Below, piece by piece: positions 8,042-16,361 of a DNA stretch of 64,000 bases. The stretch covers positions 1 to 64,000 of the forward strand of contig JAFLBG010000014.1 in NCBI GenBank assembly GCA_017303975.1, in the 5' to 3' direction. The notes beneath the pieces were generated by a model. It was not told where the DNA came from. It searched no databases and saw only the letters and a program-made list of their open reading frames with translations. The translations under genes were made by a program, and so were the position numbers. The DNA is from Bacteroidota bacterium (GTDB taxonomy: Bacteria; Bacteroidota; Bacteroidia; JAFLBG01). Every line of letters begins with the position of its first letter. Position 1 is the stretch's first letter.

Positions 8042-8716
8042 CTATGGAATAACCGCAGTAGTATTTATCCAAACCGAAGTGCTATTATCATTGTCCTTCA
8101 CTTGAAGGGAAATTGGATAGGTTCCTGCGCTTGGGAAAATATATTTGATGGATGGGTTGGGTGTAACAACAGTGTAACTGCTTCCCACTTTAAAAGTGTA
8201 TTCTACTATCCCACCTCCAAAACGAACATCAGGGTCAAATGAAAACTGCCCATTTAAAATATATTCTCGAGGATCTAGAATTCCAAGTATAAAATAATTC
8301 AGAGAAGCAATAGGATTTTTATTTACAAAACTCTCAAAGTTGATTCGAGCCGGAGATGCTTCAACACCATATTTATCGACTGCTGTAATAACCGCATCGT
8401 AGTTTCCTAATTGAAAACCAAAGAAGGTAATTTTTGATTGAGAATAGTCAATAGAGTAACTGATGGCTGTGGTTGGAAATTCAACAATGGGTTCAATTTT
8501 TTCATCCTCATCGCTTATCTTAAAAAAGTAACTTGCAGAATTTACCTTTGTGGTTTTAATCGAGTCTCTTCTAGTGGCAGAAAAAGTGTAAAAAAACGAA
8601 TCAGCCGGAGCCACTTGTACTTCCGGAGTTTTGTTTAGGGTTTCTCCAAAATCCTTTCGCTTATCGCAAGAGATGAAAACTAGTAGAGTAAACAGAAATA
8701 ATAAATATTTTTTCAT
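8042..8716 (-). CDS. Lipoprotein with PKD-like domain at the end of the transfer operon
   Basis: This 224-residue protein has a lipoprotein signal (LLFLFTLLVFISC, lipobox Cys at residue 17). The C-terminal part, with FSFDPDVRFGGGIVEYTFKVG and FPSAGTYPISLQVKDND, has the YxFxxxGTYxVxLxVxDxDG signature of PKD/Ig-like domains. It is likely on the outer membrane, possibly surface-exposed. Its start overlaps the stop of the T9SS surface-protein gene by one base (TAATG), so the two are coupled and continue the tra operon. It might anchor or chaperone the surface protein, or act in entry exclusion. Function is unknown. Confidence 0.65.
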   Translation of the reverse strand: MKKYLLFLFTLLVFISCDKRKDFGETLNKTPEVQVAPADSFFYTFSATRRDSIKTTKVNSASYFFKISDEDEKIEPIVEFPTTAISYSIDYSQSKITFFGFQLGNYDAVITAVDKYGVEASPARINFESFVNKNPIASLNYFILGILDPREYILNGQFSFDPDVRFGGGIVEYTFKVGSSYTVVTPNPSIKYIFPSAGTYPISLQVKDNDNSTSVWINTTAVIP

Positions 8717-11490
8717 TAGTGAATGAGTATTGTTTTTGCAAAGTTTTTAGTAGGAGTTGTAAGTTGTAGATAATACATACCTCTGGCAAATTGATCGAGT
8801 GCAAGTGTATTTTCCCCAGAGGTTAAATCGAGTTCTAAAATAAGTTGTCCCATGGAATTTGTAAGCGTTAAATGGCTCATTTCAAAAAGGCCATTAATGG
8901 TGAGCGCAGTGGTTGCAGGATTTGGGTACAATTGGATGTTAGCACTGCTTTCATCAATTCCCAAATAAGGATTCACAAAAATTAAGTTTGGCTTTAGAAT
9001 GGAATCCATACACCCTGTGCTTGAAGTAACAATTAGTTGCACCGAAAACGTTCCAGGGATATTGTAATAGTGCCAAGGATTTTGGTTATAGGAAATACCC
9101 CCATCTCCAAAATTCCAGTTGGATGAAGCAATGCCTTGGGATGTATTGATAAATTGAATAGGGTCCCCGGCATTGAGCTGGGTGGGGGAAACAGAAAAAC
9201 CGGCAATGGGCTTCTCCAGTAAAATTGTGATGGTGTCTGCAAGTGATCGGCAGCCATTCGCCTTTTGAAGTACCACTTGAAATGAATCATTGGAAACCAT
9301 AGAAGGAATAAGAAATGGGTTTCCTTGATGAACCAATTGGCTAGTGGATTGCGAATACCAATAGGAGGCAAGTACTCCTGCATTGCTTACACTAAGGGTA
9401 ATTGTACTACCAAAACAAGTAGGATTAGGATTACTAATAATGGGTGTTGGCACTACATCAGGAACAACAGTAGTGGAATCTAACGTGCTTTGACATACTA
9501 AGGAAGAATAGGAGTATCCTTGGGAAATCCCCCCCGGCATAGAATCGCGCGTAGAAAGAAACATCTTTACAGGTGCTGAAATGTTAGAGATTGTAAATAA
9601 ATCGGATCCACTACTTACTTGATTTTTTAAAGAATCATACCAAAGCGAATAGTAAATGGGAAATGGGTTTGTGGCTGTATCCCTAATAGCTGAGAGTGTT
9701 AAGGTGTCCCGCAAACAAACAATGGAAGGAGTTACAATGGTTGGTTTTTGGGGTGTTGCAATTGGCGAAATAAATACCGGCATCCGTTGAGAGGAACAAA
9801 GACCATTGTTGGATTCTACATAGATGGGCGAATTTGTTGTAGATACTACGGCAGTGGTGTGAAATATACCCGTATCAATTAGACTCCCTCCGGAGGGAAC
9901 GGAATACCAATTGTAATTGAGCGAAGTGTTGACGGAATCAATTTGTAAAAGTTTTGGTTTCCCTGTACATGCGTAGGGAACCCATAAGTTGAATATTTGC
10001 CCGGCATTTTTTATAACAGGCCATCGGGGAGCAGAACACAGTGTTAGGTTCCAAATATCTTTCATTCCACGTAAGCTTTGTGTTTTGTCGCCACCTACTC
10101 CACCGCTTGAACTCCCTGTCAAATAAAAACCTCTGGAAGTTTTAAATACCGAAGAGCCGAAATCATCCCCTGAAGAACCATAGGTTCGGTCGTCTAATTT
10201 TACCAGTGAAGTACCTAATTGTACATTTAATTGCCAAAAATCAAATCCCCCCTTTGCGTTTTGCGATTTGTCAAAACTTGCATTTGCATCAGTTGAAGTT
10301 AGCAAATGAAAAACTTGATTTGCCGTATCAATAGCAAAAGAGGAATACTTCAAAGTGCCATTTACTCCAAACGAAAAATCACTGTCGTAGCTTAGGTTTG
10401 TGTTGAGTCTGTGTACCACTAAATCTTTTTGTCCATTATTGCAACGAGCAGGACTTTGTCTTACTATCTGTGAACCCCATGCATAGGAAGAACCAACACT
10501 GTTGGCAGCCATGTTTATGGTTGTACTGTTATAGGGATACATCGTACTTACCACATACACTTTGTTATTGAAATAGATGATATCTTCAAAAAAGGATTCA
10601 CGGTAGTTATTGAATAAATATCTTTGCGATTGGAGTGAAGACATGCCTGCATCTAAACTAATAACCGTTGAAATATAGGTTCTATCATATAAGTAACTGG
10701 GGTAATTTCCTGCTGTCCAATTTTCCATCGTCAGCGTAAGCCCAATTACATAATCTCCTGTGGGAATTTGAATTATTTTACCACCGTAAAATTTTTCAAA
10801 AGTTGAATTAGTGTAATAGCTAGTATAAAAACTGTAAACAACCCCTGATGTGTTTGCAAGTAAATTTGAATTGAAGTTGATTGCCACAATCATGGTTTCA
10901 TTATTTGCGCCAAGTGTATAGTTACTCGCAAGTAAAAGTGCAGCAAATTGACCATTAGAAAGCAATCTAAAATCATACACTTCCTCGGGTCGAATTGGAT
11001 TCAATCCGGCATTGTAGAAGGACACAACATTTGGCAAGCAAATATTATCTTGGGATATTATCATCCCATTTAAATCTATTTTGAAGTAATACATTTCTTT
11101 GCTGTAGGGCGAACAAGAAACTGGATCAGTCTTAACCCCACTGATTGGAGAATCAGAAAGACCAATCAAATAGAAATCATTTCCATCAACAATTACTTTT
11201 TTAAGTACATCATCCCCACTGCCTCCATAACATTTATCAAAAATCTTATTTCCGTTTTTATCGTACTTAATGAACACAAAATCCGTGTTGCCATACTGTG
11301 TGGTGATATCAAGACTTATAGCAGAATAGGAAATATTCCCAAATACATATACATTCCCTGCGCTGTCGACATAGTTGAAAATTGGTGCATCGTCATTCTG
11401 TCCACCAAAGGTTTTGTCCCATACCTTGCTTTGGCTGAGTGCCGCTAGCTGTAGGAAAACAGAAAGGATGGTAAGTAGTATTCTTTGCAT
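8716..11490 (-). CDS. Large T9SS-secreted surface protein with SBBP-like repeats, PKD domain and sorting domain
   Basis: This 924-residue protein has a signal peptide (ILLTILSVFLQLAALSQS). The N-terminal two-thirds contain strands like WDKTFGGQNDDAP and DKCYGGSGDDVLKK, the G-G-x-x-D-D signature of beta-propeller SBBP repeats. After that come Ig-like parts, a PKD domain (WNFGDGGISYNQNPWHYYNIPGTF) and a C-terminal T9SS sorting domain (YPNPATTALTI ... GMYYLQLTTPTKNFAKTILI). It is therefore exported and probably anchored to the cell surface. Its ATG begins one base after the traO stop, so it is translated with the transfer genes. A role in cell contact during mating or in exclusion is inferred from this position. 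Confidence 0.8.
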   Translation of the reverse strand: MQRILLTILSVFLQLAALSQSKVWDKTFGGQNDDAPIFNYVDSAGNVYVFGNISYSAISLDITTQYGNTDFVFIKYDKNGNKIFDKCYGGSGDDVLKKVIVDGNDFYLIGLSDSPISGVKTDPVSCSPYSKEMYYFKIDLNGMIISQDNICLPNVVSFYNAGLNPIRPEEVYDFRLLSNGQFAALLLASNYTLGANNETMIVAINFNSNLLANTSGVVYSFYTSYYTNSTFEKFYGGKIIQIPTGDYVIGLTLTMENWTAGNYPSYLYDRTYISTVISLDAGMSSLQSQRYLFNNYRESFFEDIIYFNNKVYVVSTMYPYNSTTINMAANSVGSSYAWGSQIVRQSPARCNNGQKDLVVHRLNTNLSYDSDFSFGVNGTLKYSSFAIDTANQVFHLLTSTDANASFDKSQNAKGGFDFWQLNVQLGTSLVKLDDRTYGSSGDDFGSSVFKTSRGFYLTGSSSGGVGGDKTQSLRGMKDIWNLTLCSAPRWPVIKNAGQIFNLWVPYACTGKPKLLQIDSVNTSLNYNWYSVPSGGSLIDTGIFHTTAVVSTTNSPIYVESNNGLCSSQRMPVFISPIATPQKPTIVTPSIVCLRDTLTLSAIRDTATNPFPIYYSLWYDSLKNQVSSGSDLFTISNISAPVKMFLSTRDSMPGGISQGYSYSSLVCQSTLDSTTVVPDVVPTPIISNPNPTCFGSTITLSVSNAGVLASYWYSQSTSQLVHQGNPFLIPSMVSNDSFQVVLQKANGCRSLADTITILLEKPIAGFSVSPTQLNAGDPIQFINTSQGIASSNWNFGDGGISYNQNPWHYYNIPGTFSVQLIVTSSTGCMDSILKPNLIFVNPYLGIDESSANIQLYPNPATTALTINGLFEMSHLTLTNSMGQLILELDLTSGENTLALDQFARGMYYLQLTTPTKNFAKTILIH

Positions 11491-11491
11491 A

Positions 11492-12022
11492 TTAAAATGT
11501 ATATCTTATGGTTCCACCCAATTGCCAATTCAATTCACCTAATTTGGAATTCAAAATATAATTTTGGTCTGCTTTTAAAACGACTCCAAGCCGTTTTGAA
11601 AACAAAATTTCAATCGTACAATTAACCAATCCTCCATAATAGAAAACGGATTCATCAATTTTTAAATACTCGTTTGTATAAGATTCCACTCCTGTTTTTA
11701 AACCCCCACCAAAGTTTAGGAATACGACCTCTTCTGCATTTCCAAGTGTTCGGTTGTAAACCAGCCTTGCTCCATAATTAGTGAATTTGGTGAGTCCTAT
11801 TTTTCCTATTTCTGAATTTAGTCCCATATCAAATACATCTTTATTTGTTTTGTAGTAGATATAGGAAATAGCGGGTCCGCTTCCGTGCTTAGTAAAATTA
11901 TATCCTGCATCAATAGCATGCTGTCCCATAATATGTTTCAAGGAAACACTATTTGTTTGAGCCTCTTGCGCAAAGAGAGGAACGCTGAGTAAAGCGAAAA
12001 TTAGGTGTACAAAATTCTTCAT
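11492..12022 (-). CDS. traO: TraO-like conjugal transfer protein, small outer-membrane barrel
   Basis: This 176-residue protein has a signal peptide (MKNFVHLIFALLSVPLFAQ) and alternating hydrophobic/aromatic strands, ending IRYTF with a terminal phenylalanine, typical of a small outer-membrane beta barrel. The opening MGQHAIDAGYNFTKHGSGPAISY region and its place after the VirB5-like and traM genes fit TraO of Bacteroides conjugative elements. Its exact role in the channel is not known. It lies 3 bases after the VirB5-like gene. Confidence 0.7.
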   Translation of the reverse strand: MKNFVHLIFALLSVPLFAQEAQTNSVSLKHIMGQHAIDAGYNFTKHGSGPAISYIYYKTNKDVFDMGLNSEIGKIGLTKFTNYGARLVYNRTLGNAEEVVFLNFGGGLKTGVESYTNEYLKIDESVFYYGGLVNCTIEILFSKRLGVVLKADQNYILNSKLGELNWQLGGTIRYTF

Positions 12023-12025
12023 GAA

Positions 12026-12880
12026 TTAATTGTGTAGGGACATTTGCTTAATCTGTGAATTAATTCTCATCTCTCTAACCATTGCCATAGACTCTTCGGT
12101 TGGTGTGGTAGCTTCTTTTAACAATTGGGCAGACCGCTCTTCCAGTTCTGCTGCTTTTATTTGAAGATTCAAAACCTTGTCCATCATTTCCATACGTTGC
12201 CCGGGATCTAATGCGATTGCGCTTTCGATATTGATGGCAACATTTAACTCTTTTGCCACTTTTATTAATTCATCCGAAATGGCTTTGTATTGAATGGCTA
12301 GATTCATTTTCATTTTTTGGTTTTGCGCATCGGCAACCATGGAAGTCTTAGTTGCCTCTTCTAAATAACTATTTAAAGAATTAATTTTGGTTTGCACCGA
12401 ACGGACATTTTCTCTAGGGTTATCCAAGGTAGCGCTATAACTACTTGCAACTCCCGAATAGGAATTTTCGTAAATCTCAGAATTATCAAGTTTTAAAAAT
12501 GCTGATTCAAAGGTGCTGGCAATATCCATAAACTTATTGGCCATAAATACTTGACGACCTTCTTTTAAACTCATTACCCGATCGAGTATTGCACCAATAT
12601 TGTTGAGTCTTAAATTTTTTATATCCCCAACTTCTTTCAATCGCTCCTCGATGGTTAGAGCCATATCTCTCAATTCTACAATTTGCTCCTTCGTGCGTAC
12701 AGCTACATCATAGTGCTCCTTCATCTTTTTAAATTGGTCCACGGCATTCCATAGTGATTGGGCTTGCAATTTTATCATCACTTTATTTTGCCCTTCTTGA
12801 ATAGGATCACTAGTAATCACTTGCCCAGGCAAGGTGATTGTTGTTGCAAGTAAAAATGTGAGTAGGTATAAATTCTTCAT
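12026..12880 (-). CDS. VirB5/TrbJ-like periplasmic conjugation protein
   Basis: This 284-residue protein has a signal peptide ending near residue 19 (LATTITLPGQ). The rest is almost entirely predicted alpha-helix with heptad-like charged patterns (RDMALTIEERLKEVGDIKNL, LNLQIKAAELEERSAQLLKEA), the fold of VirB5/TrbJ/TraC minor pilins that sit at the pilus tip. It is in the tra operon between TraM and TraO, 1 base after traM. The VirB5 assignment is by fold type and position rather than by a clear motif. Confidence 0.6.
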   Translation of the reverse strand: MKNLYLLTFLLATTITLPGQVITSDPIQEGQNKVMIKLQAQSLWNAVDQFKKMKEHYDVAVRTKEQIVELRDMALTIEERLKEVGDIKNLRLNNIGAILDRVMSLKEGRQVFMANKFMDIASTFESAFLKLDNSEIYENSYSGVASSYSATLDNPRENVRSVQTKINSLNSYLEEATKTSMVADAQNQKMKMNLAIQYKAISDELIKVAKELNVAINIESAIALDPGQRMEMMDKVLNLQIKAAELEERSAQLLKEATTPTEESMAMVREMRINSQIKQMSLHN

Positions 12881-12881
12881 C

Positions 12882-13862
12882 TTAATTTTTTTCAGTTGTT
12901 AAAAATATCTTATAGCCGTCTTCTAAGGAAAGGCTTTGCGAATTCTTTGAATAATTTTTTCCTTCTTGTATAACCTTTTCGGTTACATCCTTCACGACTG
13001 CCCCATACCTTCCTACGGTAGGAATGTTCACATCGGAAGAAGTATTCTTGACAGATTCATCAACAGGAGCTTTATAGTATATCCCTGCTATTCTATCGTT
13101 GTCGATAACAGAAAGGGCAATTGGAAATTCTCCAAAATTACATTTAATGCGATTAATCTTTATATAGACCCTGTTGTCTGAAAAATTTGCTTGACCATAC
13201 AGAATGGAATTCTTAGGAAAGAAGTTTCCTTTATAGGTTATGGCTTCCAAAAGTCGAATAGTTGCTGCACCGTTAGGACTTATTTTTTGATCCCCGTAAA
13301 TTTCTCCTTGAGAAAATAGCTCCTTTTCTGGTACTGGTTCCATTTTTTCAGTACCGCTTTTCTTCACTGTCCCAAAAGGATTTTTGGTAGTTGGTGCGCT
13401 TTTCTCGTTTTCTTGGAGAGAGGTGATAGGGGGAGTTTCGGTAGTTGAATTTTGCTGCTTCTCCCTATTCTTTAAAAACTCAGATTCAAAACCTAAATTA
13501 GTTGGGTCACTTGTTTTGCTAAAAGAAGACTGCGACTCATAGGTGGTTGAAGTGCTTCTTTCACTTCCACTTGGATTCCTGCCATCCGTTCCCATTTCGG
13601 CAGTTTTTGAAAACAAGGAATTATAATTGGGTGTTAAATATTTATCGCTGTACGCATCACTTTCTTTTCTTCGCTTTTCTTCTTCTATCTGCTGTATTTT
13701 TGAAACTTCCTTTTCTTTTTGAGGGTCGTAATTTAAGTTGATTGGTTCTAGCTCCGTAACCTTTTCTTTTGCATTCTTATTTATCAGTCTTACCACAATA
13801 AAAAGCACGAGCAATCCACCCAGGGAAAATGTAAGAATGTTCGTTAACTTTTTATTATTCAT
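12882..13862 (-). CDS. traM: TraM, VirB10-like inner-to-outer membrane channel protein
   Basis: This 326-residue protein has a short cytoplasmic start, one membrane helix (about residues 11-26), a long low-complexity charged linker rich in S/T/K/E that would span the periplasm, and a C-terminal globular domain from about residue 205 (IRLLEAITYKGNFFPKNSILYGQ). In VirB10-like proteins the domain strand includes P-x-G/N-(S/T)-x-L-x-G, seen here as FPKNSILYG. TraM forms the conjugation core complex with TraN and TraK. It lies 3 bases after traN. Confidence 0.85.
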   Translation of the reverse strand: MNNKKLTNILTFSLGGLLVLFIVVRLINKNAKEKVTELEPINLNYDPQKEKEVSKIQQIEEEKRRKESDAYSDKYLTPNYNSLFSKTAEMGTDGRNPSGSERSTSTTYESQSSFSKTSDPTNLGFESEFLKNREKQQNSTTETPPITSLQENEKSAPTTKNPFGTVKKSGTEKMEPVPEKELFSQGEIYGDQKISPNGAATIRLLEAITYKGNFFPKNSILYGQANFSDNRVYIKINRIKCNFGEFPIALSVIDNDRIAGIYYKAPVDESVKNTSSDVNIPTVGRYGAVVKDVTEKVIQEGKNYSKNSQSLSLEDGYKIFLTTEKN

Positions 13863-13865
13863 GAT

Positions 13866-14690
13866 TTAAAATTGAGGTGCTTTTTGAATGATGGATCCTT
13901 CCACTTTTATTTTCAATACCCTATTGCCGGAGGCCTCTCTTACAAGTACCATCAAATAGCCATTATTGGAGAGCGCATAGGATTTGATAACAAAGGGAAT
14001 GGCAACGGTTTGCCCACTTTCAATTTCTTTTACTTTATTTTCATTGATTGGAAATTCATCGCGAGGAACTTTCTTTCTTTTTTTTCCTACTCCTTTTTTC
14101 TGGTCTTCAAAATATTGGAACGAAATAAAATCTACCTTATAAGGAATAGAACTTTTGTTTTTCACTACTAATTTTAAGTACGTATACTCCTTGTCATTTC
14201 TGATCACAGGAATAGAAGTTTCTAAAAATTTAGAAACAGAACCCAGGGTGTGCATCTCATTTTTAGTAGCTAGTAGGGTTTCAATTTTAGCTGTTAGGTC
14301 AAGTGGATTCTTTTTTTCCGAAGAGTTCGCTGCTTCTATGCCCTTGGTGTTTTTTTCTTCCCCACCGCCATTTAATTTCGTAAAGTCATAGTAGTTTTTA
14401 TTGTTTCTTTCAAGCCCTAATAAAATTCCAAAATGAAAATTCTTACCAATTTTTACCAAAATCGTAGTTGGTTCCACCGATGGTTTTAAGGCCTTTACAA
14501 AAATCGCGCTTTCCTCAATCTGAGCCACATAATTATCAGGGTTCCCAACATCCACCAATTCTACTTTATCGTAAAAAATAAGATAGGAGGTGTTTTTGGA
14601 ATCACAATAAATGGTATCAATCTGCTTATTGTTTTGTGACAAAAGCAGGTGACTAACAAGCGAAAGTAGGACGATGACTATTCTTTTCAT
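13866..14690 (-). CDS. traN: TraN, VirB9-like conjugation channel protein (DUF4138)
   Basis: This 274-residue protein has a signal peptide (MKRIVIVLLSLVSHLLLSQ). Next come YLIFYDKVELVDVGNPDNYVA and later TTILVKIGKNFHFGILLGL, which fit the TraN/DUF4138 pattern (hxhFPxxVxxVDhGxxD, then a strand pair). Near the C-terminus, FQYFEDQKKGVGKKRKKVPRDEFP is a basic loop. It would form the outer-membrane side of the core complex. In the Bacteroides element CTnDOT the order is K-L-M-N-O; here TraN precedes TraM, an altered order. Confidence 0.8.
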   Translation of the reverse strand: MKRIVIVLLSLVSHLLLSQNNKQIDTIYCDSKNTSYLIFYDKVELVDVGNPDNYVAQIEESAIFVKALKPSVEPTTILVKIGKNFHFGILLGLERNNKNYYDFTKLNGGGEEKNTKGIEAANSSEKKNPLDLTAKIETLLATKNEMHTLGSVSKFLETSIPVIRNDKEYTYLKLVVKNKSSIPYKVDFISFQYFEDQKKGVGKKRKKVPRDEFPINENKVKEIESGQTVAIPFVIKSYALSNNGYLMVLVREASGNRVLKIKVEGSIIQKAPQF

Positions 14691-15316
14691 TAGTTGATAC
14701 TGTCTTGTGGAGTTCTAATGGAAGAGGAAACAGCATATTCAATAAAATTGAAATTGGTAATTAGAAGTCCAAATGGGTTCTTTTCACTGCGACTGTCTTC
14801 TACAATTTCCATAATAGCACCATAGGGAATATCCTTAGAATATCCTGCCCAATAGATTCCCTGTTTTAGGTAAGCCTTTACTTTATATGGTCTAGCAGAC
14901 ATATCCACTCGGATAGAATCAAAGGTTACTTTGGTATGTGCATTTTCTCTTTTGTACAAATCGTAAAATCCACCTCGTTGCATCTGGTCATAAATACGTT
15001 TCCCATTTTCGTTATCAATTAATGAAAGAGCCTGATTCATGTTTTGGGTATAGGTATATTGGTCTCCTTCCAATAAATCTTGCATAAAAAGGCGAACGTG
15101 ATTTTTAATTTCAAAATCATAACGCATGCCTAGCTCATTTCTTTTTGCTAGAAATGTTCCTGCATCAGATACCACATAAATTTTCTCTCCGTTTTCAGAG
15201 GTGGCTTTTATATAAAGTCCTGCAAAAACTAGGCAAGTGATGAATGCCAGTGCGATGGTAATAACCACGATGTTTTTCATGGTCTTGATGGTTTTTAAAA
15301 AGTCTGTTGTTTCCAT
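14690..15316 (-). CDS. traK: TraK, VirB8-like inner-membrane conjugation protein
   Basis: This 208-residue protein has one membrane helix at about residues 14-34 (IVVITIALAFITCLVFAGLYI), then a periplasmic NTF2-like domain: VRLFMQDLLEGDQYTYTQNMNQALSLID and later IRVDMSARPYKVKAYLKQ. TraK is the VirB8-like assembly factor that nucleates the channel. The match to Bacteroides TraK (helix, HV-x-x-F-x-L, tracts N-ALxLID) is good. Its stop overlaps the traN ATG by one base. Confidence 0.85.
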   Translation of the reverse strand: METTDFLKTIKTMKNIVVITIALAFITCLVFAGLYIKATSENGEKIYVVSDAGTFLAKRNELGMRYDFEIKNHVRLFMQDLLEGDQYTYTQNMNQALSLIDNENGKRIYDQMQRGGFYDLYKRENAHTKVTFDSIRVDMSARPYKVKAYLKQGIYWAGYSKDIPYGAIMEIVEDSRSEKNPFGLLITNFNFIEYAVSSSIRTPQDSIN

Positions 15317-15323
15317 TCTTATA

Positions 15324-16361
15324 TTATCCTCCTTGATTTGTTTTTATTTGATTACGGATAGCGGAAAAATTTTGTTTGAGTGCATTTACTCCTTCTCCTG
15401 CTGCTTTACCTAGTGATTTTTCTCCCTTTAATACTTGGGCGGTTCTAGATAGACCCCCTTTGTCTGCCATGGAGCCCATTGCTGAAGTTGTGCCTCTAAT
15501 GGCTTGCCCTGCCATAGGCGCAGCCCCCGAGGCCAATTGACCTGCGAACCTGCCCATGGATGTACCGCTCTGTGCAAACTTAGACATGAATTGACTTGCC
15601 ATTCCTGACACGTATCTTCCAGTTAAGTAAGGTGCTGCTATGTAGCAAATACACATCCCAATATTCACTGCAAAAAATCCTTCCTTGTCGTTGGTGGATG
15701 CACAGTTTTCTAAATATTTATACAAAAGCAAATCCAACACGGCAAGTGTGATTGCCCAAAATGCTACCGAAAAATAATAACGAATGAAGTTCCCAATGTT
15801 TGACCCAAACCCGGGGAACATGGAGATTAGAACAGCCAAAGGACCTACTGCCAATAGAAATGCCATATACAATTCACGAATAGAATAGATAATTGAACGT
15901 GATACCAAGATGGTCAAATGCGTTACGCCAAGGATTAAATATTCTGTAAAATTATCGAACATGGATGGTTCACCGTATTTGGCTTTGTATTCCTGTTGAA
16001 ATCCACTGTAAATTTCCGTTATAGATTTTCCACTGCTCCAATTCATAAATTTATGGTCAATGGCATCAGTGAAATAGTGAATGATTTCATTTATCCAGCC
16101 CATCACCTCAGAATAATTGGTTAGAAAAAGTAGCAGAAGGAATAATTTTCCCGAACTTAAAAAATCAAATTCTCTTTGTCCAGTAAGAATTTTTGTAGTA
16201 ATGATAAAGAAATGCAAAAGCACAGCAAGACCAACTAGAGGTAAGGAGATGCGCTGTATATCCCCTGACGCACTTAGGGCGGCATTATAGAGGGCAGTAA
16301 TGTTGGTAATTCCCCCATGGGTAGTATTCGCATTCGTGTATTGTAATAGAATGAAACTCAT
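15324..16361 (-). CDS. traJ: TraJ, VirB6-like polytopic inner-membrane protein
   Basis: This 345-residue protein has several long hydrophobic segments (about residues 40-60, 70-85, 150-175, 185-210 and 230-250) and a glycine/alanine-rich, polar C-terminal tail from about residue 265 (MGRFAGQLASGAAPMAGQ). This is the layout of VirB6/TrbL/TraJ proteins that guide DNA across the inner membrane. It follows traG with no gap. The tail resembles the cytoplasmic tail of TrbL proteins and is probably disordered. Confidence 0.8.
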   Translation of the reverse strand: MSFILLQYTNANTTHGGITNITALYNAALSASGDIQRISLPLVGLAVLLHFFIITTKILTGQREFDFLSSGKLFLLLLFLTNYSEVMGWINEIIHYFTDAIDHKFMNWSSGKSITEIYSGFQQEYKAKYGEPSMFDNFTEYLILGVTHLTILVSRSIIYSIRELYMAFLLAVGPLAVLISMFPGFGSNIGNFIRYYFSVAFWAITLAVLDLLLYKYLENCASTNDKEGFFAVNIGMCICYIAAPYLTGRYVSGMASQFMSKFAQSGTSMGRFAGQLASGAAPMAGQAIRGTTSAMGSMADKGGLSRTAQVLKGEKSLGKAAGEGVNALKQNFSAIRNQIKTNQGG

